Below are positions 7,873-16,617 of a stretch of DNA of 64,000 nt, piece by piece (position 1 is the first letter of the stretch; each line of letters opens with the position of its first letter). The notes under the pieces are model-generated. The model did no database searches, was not told the DNA's origin, and was given only the letters and a program-made list of their open reading frames with translations. The DNA lies in the NCBI GenBank assembly GCA_034667465.1, contig JAXDJV010000014.1:124001-188000 (forward strand), written 5' to 3'. The position numbers and the translations under genes were made by a program. Origin of the DNA: JAOBAU01 sp034667465 (GTDB lineage: Bacteria > Acidobacteriota > Thermoanaerobaculia > Gp7-AA8).

Positions 7873-10800
7873 TCAGATGCCCAGCGCCGCGGCCACCAAT
7901 GCCTTCTGTTGTTCCTCGTGCCGATGATGCGATCCGGTTGCCGGCGATGCGCTGATCGGACGTCCCACATACTTCAGTCGCTGATTGCCGCCGACGAGTT
8001 GCTGCATCCGATCATGTAGAAACGGCCACGCGCCCATGTTGCGCGGCTCTTCCTGCACCCAGATCAGTTCCGTCGCGTTGACGAACGGCTGCAGCGCGGA
8101 TGCGAGCATTCCCTGCGGGAACGGATAGAACTGTTCGAGCCGGATGATCGGCACGTTCACGTTCGACTTCTGGCGCGCCGCGAGCAGGTCGTAGTAAACC
8201 TTGCCCGATGTGATCACGACGCGCTTCACGTCGCCGCCGGTGATTTGCGTATCGCGCAGCACCGGCTCGAAGCGGCCGTTCGTCAGTGACTCGATCGGCG
8301 ACGTCGCCTGCGGATGGCGCAGCAGCGACTTCGGCGTCATTACGATCAGCGGCTTGCGCGGATCGTTTTTCATCTGCCGGCACAGCGCATGGAAATGCTG
8401 TGCGGGCGTGGTCGGATAAACGACCTGCATGTTTCCTTCGGCGCAGAGCGTCAGGAAACGCTCGAGGCGCGCGGACGAATGCTCCGGTCCCTGGCCTTCG
8501 TAACCGTGCGGCAGCAGCATCACGAGACCGCTGTGCTGTCCCCACTTCTCTTCCGCCGATGAGATGAACTGATCGACGACGATCTGCGCGCCGTTCATGA
8601 AGTCGCCGAACTGCGCTTCCCACAACACGAGCGCGCCGGGATCCGACACCGAGTAGCCGTACTCGAATCCGAGCACGCCGTACTCCGACAGCAGCGAGTC
8701 GTAGACGGAGAAGCTGACGTCCGCGACCGGGTTGTTCGTTTCCTGCGACAGCGCGTTGTCGACGATCACCGGATCGGCGACCTTCGACTCGACGGCATTT
8801 TTCGCGAGCGCGTTGAGCGGGACGTAGCCCTCGCCGGTGATGTAATCGAAGAGCAACGCGTGGCGCGATGAGAACGTGCCGCGGCCGGAGTCCTGTCCGC
8901 TGAGACGGACGCGGAATCCTTCGGCGACGATCGCACCGAATGCCATCAGCTCCGCGAACGCCCAGTCGAGCGGCTCGCGGCCTTCCACCATCGCCGCGCG
9001 TTTCGCGATGATCGGCTTTAGCTTCGGATGGAGCGTGAAGTTTTCCGGCACGGTCGTCAGCGCTTTGCCGACGGCATCGAGAACGTTGCGCGCCACGCCG
9101 GTGTCGGGCGACGGCGACTTCTGATAGCCGGTGATCTCCTCGTCGGTGTAGAGCGCTTTTTCATCGGCGCCATGCGACGGCGGCGCGCTCTCTTCCTTCG
9201 TCCGATCGAACGCTTCCTGCAGCTTCGACTGGAACGCGTCGAGCCACTGCTCCGCTTCTTTCGGATCGATGTCGGCTTTGCGCAGCAGCGTCTCGGTATA
9301 GATCTTCCGGACCGAGCGATGCTCCTTGATCAGCTTGTACATCTTCGGCTGCGTCAGCGACGGCTCGTCGCCTTCGTTATGGCCGTGACGGCGATAGCAG
9401 ATCATGTCGATGACGACGTCTTTGTGAAACTGCTGGCGGAATTCGTACGCGAGTTTCATCGCGCGAATGCACGCTTCCGGATCGTCGCCGTTGACGTGGA
9501 AGATCGGCGCCTGCACCGCTTTCGCGACGTCGGTCGCATAGACGGAACTGCGCGCCGATTCCGGTCCGGTCGTGAAGCCGATCTGATTGTTGATGACGAC
9601 GTGAACCGTGCCGCCTGTTTTGTAGCCCTTGAGCTGCGAGAGGTTGAGCGTTTCAGCGACGACGCCCTGCCCGGCGAACGCCGCGTCGCCGTGGATGAGC
9701 ACCGGCATGACCCACGCGCGTGCGCGATCGCCGATCAGCTTCTGCTTCGCGCGAACCATTCCTTCGACGATCGGATCGACCGCTTCGAGATGCGACGGGT
9801 TCGACGCCAGCGTCAGTTTCATGAACGACCCGGACGGCGACTGATGCACGCCCTCTGCGCCGAGGTGATACTTCACGTCGCCGGAGCCCTGCGTCGTGTT
9901 CGGATCGATGTCGCCTTCGAACTCCTGGAAGATCTTCTCGTACGATTTGCCGAGCGTGTTGGCGAGGACGTTGAGACGTCCGCGATGCGCCATGCCGATG
10001 ACCGCTTCCTGCACGCCATCAGCGGTCGCTTCATTAAACAGGTAGTCGAGCAGCGGAATGACAGCCTCGGCGCCTTCGAGTGAAAAGCGTTTGTGGCCGA
10101 CGTACTTCGTGTGCAGAAACTTCTCGAACGCTTCCGCGTCGTTGAGCTTCATCAGGATGCGGCGCTTCGTCGCGCCGTCGAGCGGCTGCTGATTGCGCTG
10201 CGGCTCCATCCGATCCTGCAGCCACTTCTTCTGATCGGTGTCCTGCATGTGCATGTACTCGGGGCCGACCTTTCCCGAGTAGGTTTCGCGCAGCGTGTCG
10301 AGGATGTCGCGGAGCTTTGCCGACTGTTTTCCACACAGACCGCCGCAGACGAATTCGCGATCGAGATCCCAGATCGTCAGGCCGTAGTGCTGCGGATTGA
10401 GCTCGGGGTGATGTCCGACTTTGTATTCGAGCGGATCGAGGTCGGCGAGCAGATGTCCGCGCACGCGATACGCGTTGATCATCTGCAGGACCGCTGCTTC
10501 GCGCGCGACGAGCTCGTCGGATTGCTGATTGATGCGCGCGCGGTCTTTGCCCCAGCGCACCGGTTCGTACGGGATGCGCAGGTCGCGATAGATGTCGTCG
10601 TAGAACGCGTCGGCGCCGATGAGGAGCTCGTGGACGCGCGCGAGGAACGCGCCCGATTCGGCGCCCTGGATGATGCGATGGTCGTACGTCGACGTCATCG
10701 TCATCACTTTCGAGATGCCGAGGTCGGCGAGCACGGCGGGATCGGACGCCGAGTATTCGGCGCTGTAATCGATGTTGCCGGTGGCGATGATCGTTCCCTG

Positions 10801-11622
10801 CGACTGCATCAGGCGCGGGACGGAAGCGATCGTGCCGAGGGTGCCGGGATTCGTGAGCGAAAGCGTGGTGCCTTCGAAGTCGGAGACTTCGAGCGTGTTG
10901 TTGCGCGCTTTGCGGACGACGTCGTTGTACGCCCTGAGGAACTGCGCGAAATCCATCGTCTGCGTGCGTTTGATGTTCGGCACGAGGAGGGAACGCGTAC
11001 CGTCTTTGCGCTCGAGATCGATGGCGATGCCGAGGTTGATGTCTTCGCGATCGATGCGCGAAGGCGTACCGTCGATCATCGAGAAGGCGGCATTCATTCG
11101 CGGGAAGCGGGTGACTGATTTGATGAGCGCCCACGCGATGATGTGCGTGAACGATGCTTTCGGCTGACCGGTCAGCGCGAGATGGTTGTTGATGACGCGG
11201 CGGTTTTCTTCGAGCGCTTTGACCGGGATGTTGCGGATCGACGTCGCCGTCGGCATCGTCAGCGACAGATCCATGTTCGTGGCGATCTTGCCGGCCGCGC
11301 CGCGGAGCGGAACGATGTTCTGGTTCGCGGGAACGGCGGTCGGACGTGGAGCGGCTGCGGGCGCGGGAGCCGGTTTCGGTGTGGCGGCGGCCGCTTCGGC
11401 CGCCGGTGGCGGAGCTGAGACGCGGGCGGGCGAAGCGCCCGCCGCCACACTTGCTACGCGCTGCTCGACGACCTCCTCTTCATCTTCCTCGTCCAGCTGC
11501 GGCTGGTAATCGTGAAAGAACTCGCGCCAGCTGGCGCTCACTGCGTCGGGATTGCTGCGGTAGCGCTCGTAGAGCTCTTCGATGAATGCGATGTTGGCGC
11601 CGTAGGCGGAGGTAACGGACAT
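7873..11622 (-). CDS. kgd: Multifunctional 2-oxoglutarate dehydrogenase/decarboxylase (E1 fused to E2 catalytic domain, Kgd type)
   Basis: This 1249-residue protein has a fused layout. An E1 N-terminal segment (residues 1-40, AFIEELYERYRSNPDAVSASW) leads into an Ala/Pro-rich linker (about 45-110). An acyltransferase (E2) catalytic domain (about 115-340) and a full thiamine-diphosphate E1 region follow. E1 motifs include GMAHRGRLNVLANTLGK, HGDAAFAGQG, a NNQIGFTT thiamine-binding segment and YRRHGHNEGDEP. The E2 domain keeps the DHR histidine but has Gln where most E2s have Asp (DHRIIQG), as I recall from actinobacterial Kgd. There is no lipoyl domain. Kgd-type enzymes decarboxylate 2-oxoglutarate in the TCA cycle, with lipoyl-E2 supplied by a separate protein. 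The linker contains a 72-base palindromic repeat in frame. Confidence 0.93.
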   Translation of the reverse strand: MSVTSAYGANIAFIEELYERYRSNPDAVSASWREFFHDYQPQLDEEDEEEVVEQRVASVAAGASPARVSAPPPAAEAAAATPKPAPAPAAAPRPTAVPANQNIVPLRGAAGKIATNMDLSLTMPTATSIRNIPVKALEENRRVINNHLALTGQPKASFTHIIAWALIKSVTRFPRMNAAFSMIDGTPSRIDREDINLGIAIDLERKDGTRSLLVPNIKRTQTMDFAQFLRAYNDVVRKARNNTLEVSDFEGTTLSLTNPGTLGTIASVPRLMQSQGTIIATGNIDYSAEYSASDPAVLADLGISKVMTMTSTYDHRIIQGAESGAFLARVHELLIGADAFYDDIYRDLRIPYEPVRWGKDRARINQQSDELVAREAAVLQMINAYRVRGHLLADLDPLEYKVGHHPELNPQHYGLTIWDLDREFVCGGLCGKQSAKLRDILDTLRETYSGKVGPEYMHMQDTDQKKWLQDRMEPQRNQQPLDGATKRRILMKLNDAEAFEKFLHTKYVGHKRFSLEGAEAVIPLLDYLFNEATADGVQEAVIGMAHRGRLNVLANTLGKSYEKIFQEFEGDIDPNTTQGSGDVKYHLGAEGVHQSPSGSFMKLTLASNPSHLEAVDPIVEGMVRAKQKLIGDRARAWVMPVLIHGDAAFAGQGVVAETLNLSQLKGYKTGGTVHVVINNQIGFTTGPESARSSVYATDVAKAVQAPIFHVNGDDPEACIRAMKLAYEFRQQFHKDVVIDMICYRRHGHNEGDEPSLTQPKMYKLIKEHRSVRKIYTETLLRKADIDPKEAEQWLDAFQSKLQEAFDRTKEESAPPSHGADEKALYTDEEITGYQKSPSPDTGVARNVLDAVGKALTTVPENFTLHPKLKPIIAKRAAMVEGREPLDWAFAELMAFGAIVAEGFRVRLSGQDSGRGTFSSRHALLFDYITGEGYVPLNALAKNAVESKVADPVIVDNALSQETNNPVADVSFSVYDSLLSEYGVLGFEYGYSVSDPGALVLWEAQFGDFMNGAQIVVDQFISSAEEKWGQHSGLVMLLPHGYEGQGPEHSSARLERFLTLCAEGNMQVVYPTTPAQHFHALCRQMKNDPRKPLIVMTPKSLLRHPQATSPIESLTNGRFEPVLRDTQITGGDVKRVVITSGKVYYDLLAARQKSNVNVPIIRLEQFYPFPQGMLASALQPFVNATELIWVQEEPRNMGAWPFLHDRMQQLVGGNQRLKYVGRPISASPATGSHHRHEEQQKALVAAALGI
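11379..11450. repeat. 72-bp inverted repeat inside the Kgd linker
   Basis: Two 26-base arms (11379-11404 and 11425-11450) are inverted copies of a GTGTGGCGGCGG-NCGCTTCGN-CCGCC consensus, separated by about 20 bases. The two differing positions are complementary within each arm (C..G in one, G..C in the other), so each arm is itself a small palindrome. The length (72) is a multiple of three and the element sits in the Ala/Pro linker of the Kgd-like protein, so the frame is kept. It looks like a REP-type element accommodated in a disordered linker. Confidence 0.6.
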
Positions 11623-11856
11623 GGCGAGACGTTCCTAACGAATGAGTGAATGCGATGATTTCGCGGGATCGGCGGGGGCGACTGCGACTCCGACGACGCC
11701 GCGCAGTCTACCTCACGGTCCGGGCCGCTGATTTCGTGCGCGAACCGTCTCCCCCTGACGGCGATTTTACAAACTACTGACAGCGCCTCGACGACTTCGG
11801 ACCCAGATTGATCATCGCGCCCTGGTCCGGCGTCTCAGCAAAAACGGAGGCTGTAC

Positions 11857-13719
11857 GTGAAGTTTGCGAGTTTCTTCCCCGTTCCGGGTTTGCGAAAGCG
11901 CGAGCAGACTCGCGCCGAACACCAGCTCCACGCGCGGCAGGCGCAGCTCGCCAGCGCTTTCGCGGCGGCGCCGATCGCAGTCGGCGTCTGCACTGCTGAC
12001 GGCCAGTGGCTGCAGTTCAACGACGCGTTCCCGGCACTGCTTGGATACACGCGGCAGGAGCTGATGAACATCTCTCTGATGTCGCTCACGCATCCGGAAG
12101 ATGCGCTTCGCGAAACAAAGCTGCTTCGTCGCCTCGTGACCGGAGACATGGCCTCGTATCGGATGAAGAAGCGAGTCATCGACAAGCGGGGCGTCTATCA
12201 GCCGGTTCACGTCAGTACCGGGATCGCGCACGGCGGCGACGGGCAGCCGGACCTGCTCGTGTACGTTGCCGAGCAACCCGAGGCGCAACGCGAAAGCGGA
12301 TACGACTCCGATCGCTTCGCGGCGCAGCTCCTCGAACAGTTGCGCGAGGTTGCGGTGATCCGCGTCGACACCCGCGGCATCATCACCGGCTGGAACGAAG
12401 GTGCTCGCCGTCTGCTCGGGTTCCGGCGCGACGAAGTGATCGGGAAAAATCGGAGGATGCTCTATCGCAGCTGCGAGTCGTACACCGACCAGCCGGAGCG
12501 GCACCTGGCCAACGCCACGACGCAGGGACGCATCGAATTTGAAGACTGGCGCATGCGCCGCGATGGTGCCGATCTCTGGATCCGCACCACGATCACGCCG
12601 TTCGCACCCGACGGCGTGGTGAAGGGCTTCGTCGAAACGATCGCGCCTGCCGCGGTTTCGGACATCGAAGAGCAGTCGCGCGCCATCGCCGAACTGCGGA
12701 CGTCCGCTGACGAAGCAGGCGCGCGTTGCGCGTCGGTCGAGGCATCGCTGCACGAAGCGAATCGCAAAGCGGAGGTCAGCGAGAACGAGATTCGCTCTCT
12801 GAAGGCGGCGCTGCTGCACGAAGTCGCGCGTCGCAGGACTGCCGAGGACGAGCTCGCCGACGCACGACAGGCGGCGTCGGCGATCCTGCCGATTGCGGCA
12901 CCGCATCAGATCTGGATGCCGGCGGTCGAGCCGCAGTCATTGACGGACGCGCCGCCGGTGCACGAGGTGATGGCGATCCCCGAAGTGCTGCCCGCCATCC
13001 CGGTCGTTGAGAACGTGCCGTTCGAAACGGAAATCGTATCGGCCGTCGCGGCTCAGCCCGAGGCCGTGTGGCAGGAGCTGGAAGGGAAGAAAGTGCTCGA
13101 CCTGCTTCGCGAGTTCGCGAAGGAGACGCGGACCGGAGTCTTCATCGCCAGCGATGGCGTGCGCGAGCGCGCGATCTTTTTCCACTGCGGTGCAATCCTG
13201 TCGTGCGCATCCGACGACCCGGCGATGCTGCTCAGCGAGCGGCTCGTCGCCGAGGACGTGATCACCGACGCGCAGCGTGTCCGCGCGCTGGAGGTCGTCG
13301 AAGAGACGCAACTCGCGTTTGGCCGCGTCCTTCTGATCATGGATTACGTGACCGAGGAGGAGCTGATCGCGGCGCTGCGTCGGAAGATCGACGTCGAGAT
13401 CGGAGAGATGTGCACGTGGAAAAAGATGCTGTGGACGTTCTCGGCGAGCGAGATCGGAGCGGCCAAGCTCGTGCCGATGCGCGTGCGCGTATCTGACATC
13501 GTCCGGCGGCAGCAGAAGCGCGAGCGGCCGCTGTTCATCGCGGCGGCGCATGGCCGGAAGTACCACCGCGAGGATTGCATCGCGGCGCGGCGCATCGCCG
13601 CGGCGACGCGCGTCGTCTTCGTCAATGAACGGGCGGCGAAGAAGAAGGGGCTGACGGCATGCGAGATCTGCTCGCGCGGCGAGAAGGCAGCGATGAAGCG
13701 GCTCCGCCGCGTTGGATGA
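11857..13719 (+). CDS. PAS-PAS-coiled coil-DUF4388 signalling protein with C-terminal Cys-rich motif
   Basis: This 620-residue protein starts at a GTG with a GGAGG site seven bases upstream. Two PAS domains occupy about residues 25-140 (ending before EQPEAQRE) and 150-265 (with GIITGWNEGARRLLGF). A long charged coiled coil (270-345) and a Pro-rich linker follow, then a DUF4388/PATAN-type domain (about 405-540, ILSCASDDPAMLLSERLV). The last 60 residues hold a small metal-site-like module: KYHREDC, AARRI, then CEIC. There is no kinase, cyclase or DNA-binding output, so it may be a cytoplasmic adaptor or sensor. A close paralogue with the same order is at 28667-30658. It is divergent from the Kgd gene across 234 bases in which no clear promoter was recognised. 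Function is unknown. Confidence 0.75.
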   Translation: MKFASFFPVPGLRKREQTRAEHQLHARQAQLASAFAAAPIAVGVCTADGQWLQFNDAFPALLGYTRQELMNISLMSLTHPEDALRETKLLRRLVTGDMASYRMKKRVIDKRGVYQPVHVSTGIAHGGDGQPDLLVYVAEQPEAQRESGYDSDRFAAQLLEQLREVAVIRVDTRGIITGWNEGARRLLGFRRDEVIGKNRRMLYRSCESYTDQPERHLANATTQGRIEFEDWRMRRDGADLWIRTTITPFAPDGVVKGFVETIAPAAVSDIEEQSRAIAELRTSADEAGARCASVEASLHEANRKAEVSENEIRSLKAALLHEVARRRTAEDELADARQAASAILPIAAPHQIWMPAVEPQSLTDAPPVHEVMAIPEVLPAIPVVENVPFETEIVSAVAAQPEAVWQELEGKKVLDLLREFAKETRTGVFIASDGVRERAIFFHCGAILSCASDDPAMLLSERLVAEDVITDAQRVRALEVVEETQLAFGRVLLIMDYVTEEELIAALRRKIDVEIGEMCTWKKMLWTFSASEIGAAKLVPMRVRVSDIVRRQQKRERPLFIAAAHGRKYHREDCIAARRIAAATRVVFVNERAAKKKGLTACEICSRGEKAAMKRLRRVG

Positions 13720-13720
13720 C

Positions 13721-14392
13721 TCAGGACCGCTTTTCCACGACCGTGTGGGAAAGCGATGTGAGGCCGAGCCAGCCGAAGCCGGCAGCAAAGCCGCCGAGGA
13801 CGTCGGACGGAAAGTGCACGCCGAAGTAGACGCGAGAGAAGCCGACGCTGAGGATGGTCATGCCGGCCAGCGTGTGCACCAGCGCCTGCGTTGATGACGA
13901 TTCGTTCTGTACGAGATGGTGCGCGACGATCGGGTAAGTCGCGGCGGAGAGCAGCGAGTGGCCGCTCGGGAAACTGTGCGAGCGCGGCAGCTTGATGCGG
14001 CGCGCCATTTCGATCGGACGCTGCCGCTGGAAGATGTTCTTCAGGATGGTGTTGATCGCCATCGCGCCGCCGGTGGAGATGATCACCGTCCACGCGTCGG
14101 TTTTCTTTCCTTTGCGCAGCATGGCGATGGCGGTCAGGCCGGCGGCGGTGGAGATCGCGGCGTGCGAGCCGAGCTGCGTGATCGCTTCCATCGTGCGATG
14201 CATCGACGGATTGTCGATCGTGTGCACGGCTTCCATGATCATGTCGTCGTAGCGGTCTGCGCGGCCGGTCACGACGTGCTCTGCCTGCTCCTTGAAGAAC
14301 CAGAATGCGATCGAGGCGAGCGCGACGCCGCCGGTGGTGCCGATCGCGAGCGGAAGGAAGCGCTGCCGCCGTTTCGGTTTGCTCTTTTTCAC
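13721..14392 (-). CDS. PAP2-superfamily membrane phosphatase
   Basis: This 223-residue membrane protein starts at GTG with a basic N-terminus. It has the three phosphatase motifs of type-2 phosphatidic acid phosphatases in order: KNIFQRQRP, PSGHS (in a SHSFPSGHSLLSA stretch) and SRVYFGVHFPSDV. Four to six hydrophobic helices surround them. Enzymes of this family remove phosphate from lipid phosphates such as phosphatidate or undecaprenyl pyrophosphate, with the active site on the periplasmic side. The exact substrate is not shown by sequence. It converges on the PAS/DUF4388 gene with one base between the stops and follows the amidinotransferase-family gene on the same strand by about 10 bases. 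Confidence 0.88.
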   Translation of the reverse strand: MKKSKPKRRQRFLPLAIGTTGGVALASIAFWFFKEQAEHVVTGRADRYDDMIMEAVHTIDNPSMHRTMEAITQLGSHAAISTAAGLTAIAMLRKGKKTDAWTVIISTGGAMAINTILKNIFQRQRPIEMARRIKLPRSHSFPSGHSLLSAATYPIVAHHLVQNESSSTQALVHTLAGMTILSVGFSRVYFGVHFPSDVLGGFAAGFGWLGLTSLSHTVVEKRS

Positions 14393-14402
14393 GACTGCGA
14401 TT

Positions 14403-15308
14403 CTATGGCAGGACGTTCTTGAGACAGAAGATCGAGCCGCCCGCCTTCTGAAACTCGCTCGTCGACAGTTCGTGCACGGTCAGTCCGAGCAGTTCCGCTT
14501 CGGCGCGTGTGTGCGGGTTGCCGGCCGGCAACAACAAATTCTTTCCGTCGGGCGAGTGTCCGTTGAGCGCGAAGCCGTGCAGCGCTTCCTCGGCGTCGAC
14601 TTCGATCAACCGCTCGAAGCCGGCTTCGAGTCGCGCCCACGATTCGTTGTCGAACGCGCCGCGATACGAGAACGCGGTCGTCTCATCGATCGGCATCAGC
14701 GCGACGTCGAGGTGATACATCCGCTCTTCGACGAGTGAGAGCGTGATGACGTGTGCGCCGGTGAGCTCCGCGACCTCTTCCCACGCTTCTTCACTGGTGC
14801 GGAAACCGTGTCCGCCCCACATCAGATTTTTTCCGGGATGCCAGATCGCGTCGCCCGTTCCTTCGAGCGGCATGATCGTCCGCAGCGGATGCGCACGCAT
14901 GCCGAGCGCGCGCAGCGATTCGGTGAGGTACGGCACTTCGCCCTGACGTTCGGCTTTCGCCATGTGCGAAAGGACGAGCGCCGGCGCGCCGTCCGCGTCG
15001 ACGTACGGCAGGATCTGATTGGCGACGAAGACGAGATCGGGAAACTCGTCGATCCCTTCGACGACCGTCACCGGAAAGCCGAGCGATTCATAGGTGCGGC
15101 GAATGGCGGACCACTCGTCGTGCGCGCGGTCGGCGTCGACGGAACCGAGGTTGCCTTCCATGTGCGGGTTGAGCACGTGGAGAACCTGGAAGTGCGTCGG
15201 GTCGACCATCAGTACACGACCGAAGCGCGGACGCGGCGATGAGTCGGCGAGAAAGCGGCGGAGCGATGCGGCGTCGTCGAGGGCTGAGCCCTGATAAAGC
15301 AAAGTCAC
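14403..15308 (-). CDS. Amidinotransferase/dimethylarginine dimethylaminohydrolase-family enzyme
   Basis: From the GTG chosen here the protein is about 301 residues; that start sits 29 bases after the stop of the upstream gene. Key motifs fit the guanidino-group-modifying superfamily: FPDLVFVAN near residue 90, GTGDAIWHP near 150, RMYHLDVAL with the catalytic His, and GGSIFCLKNVL with the nucleophilic Cys at about 295. The family includes DDAH, arginine deiminase and ornithine/arginine-type amidinotransferases, all attacking a guanidinium carbon through Cys. This member resembles DDAH or citrullinase-like proteins in length. The substrate is uncertain. A ureohydrolase gene about 11 kb upstream also acts on guanidino compounds, but the two are not in one operon. 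Confidence 0.83.
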   Translation of the reverse strand: MTLLYQGSALDDAASLRRFLADSSPRPRFGRVLMVDPTHFQVLHVLNPHMEGNLGSVDADRAHDEWSAIRRTYESLGFPVTVVEGIDEFPDLVFVANQILPYVDADGAPALVLSHMAKAERQGEVPYLTESLRALGMRAHPLRTIMPLEGTGDAIWHPGKNLMWGGHGFRTSEEAWEEVAELTGAHVITLSLVEERMYHLDVALMPIDETTAFSYRGAFDNESWARLEAGFERLIEVDAEEALHGFALNGHSPDGKNLLLPAGNPHTRAEAELLGLTVHELSTSEFQKAGGSIFCLKNVLP

Positions 15309-15337
15309 GGGCGGGCGATTGTGCCACGAGTCAGAAC

Positions 15338-16417
15338 TCAGAAGAACTCCGGGTGAAGCAGCACGAACGTGCGTTCGCGCACGTCGACCCACATGAGCGA
15401 CGCGTACTTCGGATCGAGCCGGCGCGCAATCGTCCAGGCGTCCCACGCCTCGACCTGACTACGGCTGTTAAAGAACGCATCGCCGAGAATCTTCCACGCG
15501 CCGGCGATCCACGGTTGATTGGAAAGTGGGTCGCGCAGATGGAGGGCGACCTTGTCTCCGGTCACACCGCCGTTATTCATGACGTCGGCTTCAAGTATCG
15601 AGACGACGTCATCGGCAACCGTCGTCTGATCGTGCACATGCGCCAGCGTTGCGAGGGCGGCGCCGTTTTCCGGCGGCCGAGCCCGCGCTGCCAGTTGCAT
15701 CGCACGCAGTTTTGGATCGGCGATTACGGAGCGCGCGCGTTCCATCACCGCCGCCGGCAGCGGCTTCGACGTTGTCATCTCGTACTCGACCAGGGTCAGC
15801 AGCGCGTCGAGATTGTCGTTTGCGTTCATGAACGCGACCGCGTCCGCTGCAAGCTTAACTTCGACGGCGGGGGGCACGCCTTCGAGCGCTTTCACCGCCG
15901 CGCCGCCGAACATCGCATTCGACTCGATCGTGAGGTGCGGATTCGTGATCGGCGGGTACGGCGCGTCGGGGAAATGCATCGCGTTCGTGATCACGATGTG
16001 ATGCTCAAAGGTGCGCAATTCGCGCGGGATGCCGTGCCGGTTCAGCAGGTCGAGGAGGATCCCGGGCCTTGCATTGAACGTGTACCGGACGAAGCGAATG
16101 AACTCGGCTCGTTCGGCGTCGGTCGTTTCGATGCTCGAGATGGAGAAGTCGGCGATCAGCAGTTTGTTTGTGTCCGAGAGCTCATGTGTGACCTCCGCGA
16201 ACAGCGACTTCTCAATCGTCCCCTTCGCGTTGGTCGTGAAGACGCGGCGCGTCGCGAAGTCGCGGATCGTCACCTCGCCATCGTGCTCATAGCGGAGCCA
16301 GGTCCCTCCGAGGGCCAGGTACGTGTCCGGCTGCTTATCCACCTTCAGTGTAAGGCCGAGACTCGCGAAGGCCGGAAGTGCGGCCAGAGTGAGGACGAGC
16401 GGCAGCAGCCGGCGCAT
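15338..16417 (-). CDS. Secreted hypothetical protein
   Basis: This protein is about 359 residues from the ATG that begins MRRLLPLV; an ATG six codons upstream is also possible. A Sec signal peptide with cleavage after PAFA near residue 19 is clear. The first half is beta-rich with alternating polar and hydrophobic strands (LKVDKQPDTYLALGGTWLRY). The second half is helical, with an Ala-rich segment and a region resembling a degenerate TPR/HEAT pair (residues 230-340). No Cys-based or catalytic motif is present. It lies upstream of the amidinotransferase-family gene on the same strand with a 29-base gap, so they may be co-transcribed. I do not recognise a family. Confidence 0.6.
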   Translation of the reverse strand: MRRLLPLVLTLAALPAFASLGLTLKVDKQPDTYLALGGTWLRYEHDGEVTIRDFATRRVFTTNAKGTIEKSLFAEVTHELSDTNKLLIADFSISSIETTDAERAEFIRFVRYTFNARPGILLDLLNRHGIPRELRTFEHHIVITNAMHFPDAPYPPITNPHLTIESNAMFGGAAVKALEGVPPAVEVKLAADAVAFMNANDNLDALLTLVEYEMTTSKPLPAAVMERARSVIADPKLRAMQLAARARPPENGAALATLAHVHDQTTVADDVVSILEADVMNNGGVTGDKVALHLRDPLSNQPWIAGAWKILGDAFFNSRSQVEAWDAWTIARRLDPKYASLMWVDVRERTFVLLHPEFF

Positions 16418-16617
16418 TTCGCCATATTGCGGCATTTGCCCTGCAATTCACGTGGATTACACGAGGGCTTCAACGGCGCCGCTCTCTAATACGCCGACTC
16501 GTGCTGGTCAACTCCGTACCACTCCCCAGGGTCAATCTTTGTCGTTGTGGTCATGAAAGCGGCCACGGCGAACGCTTTTCTCTCCACCGTTCCCGCAAAT
16601 CTTTGTCTGGAGGATTC

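Noticed and set aside
7873..11622. Loss of E2 activity because HxxxDG reads HRIIQG
   Set aside because: The same change is, to my recollection, normal in Kgd-type fused enzymes, so it is not evidence of decay.
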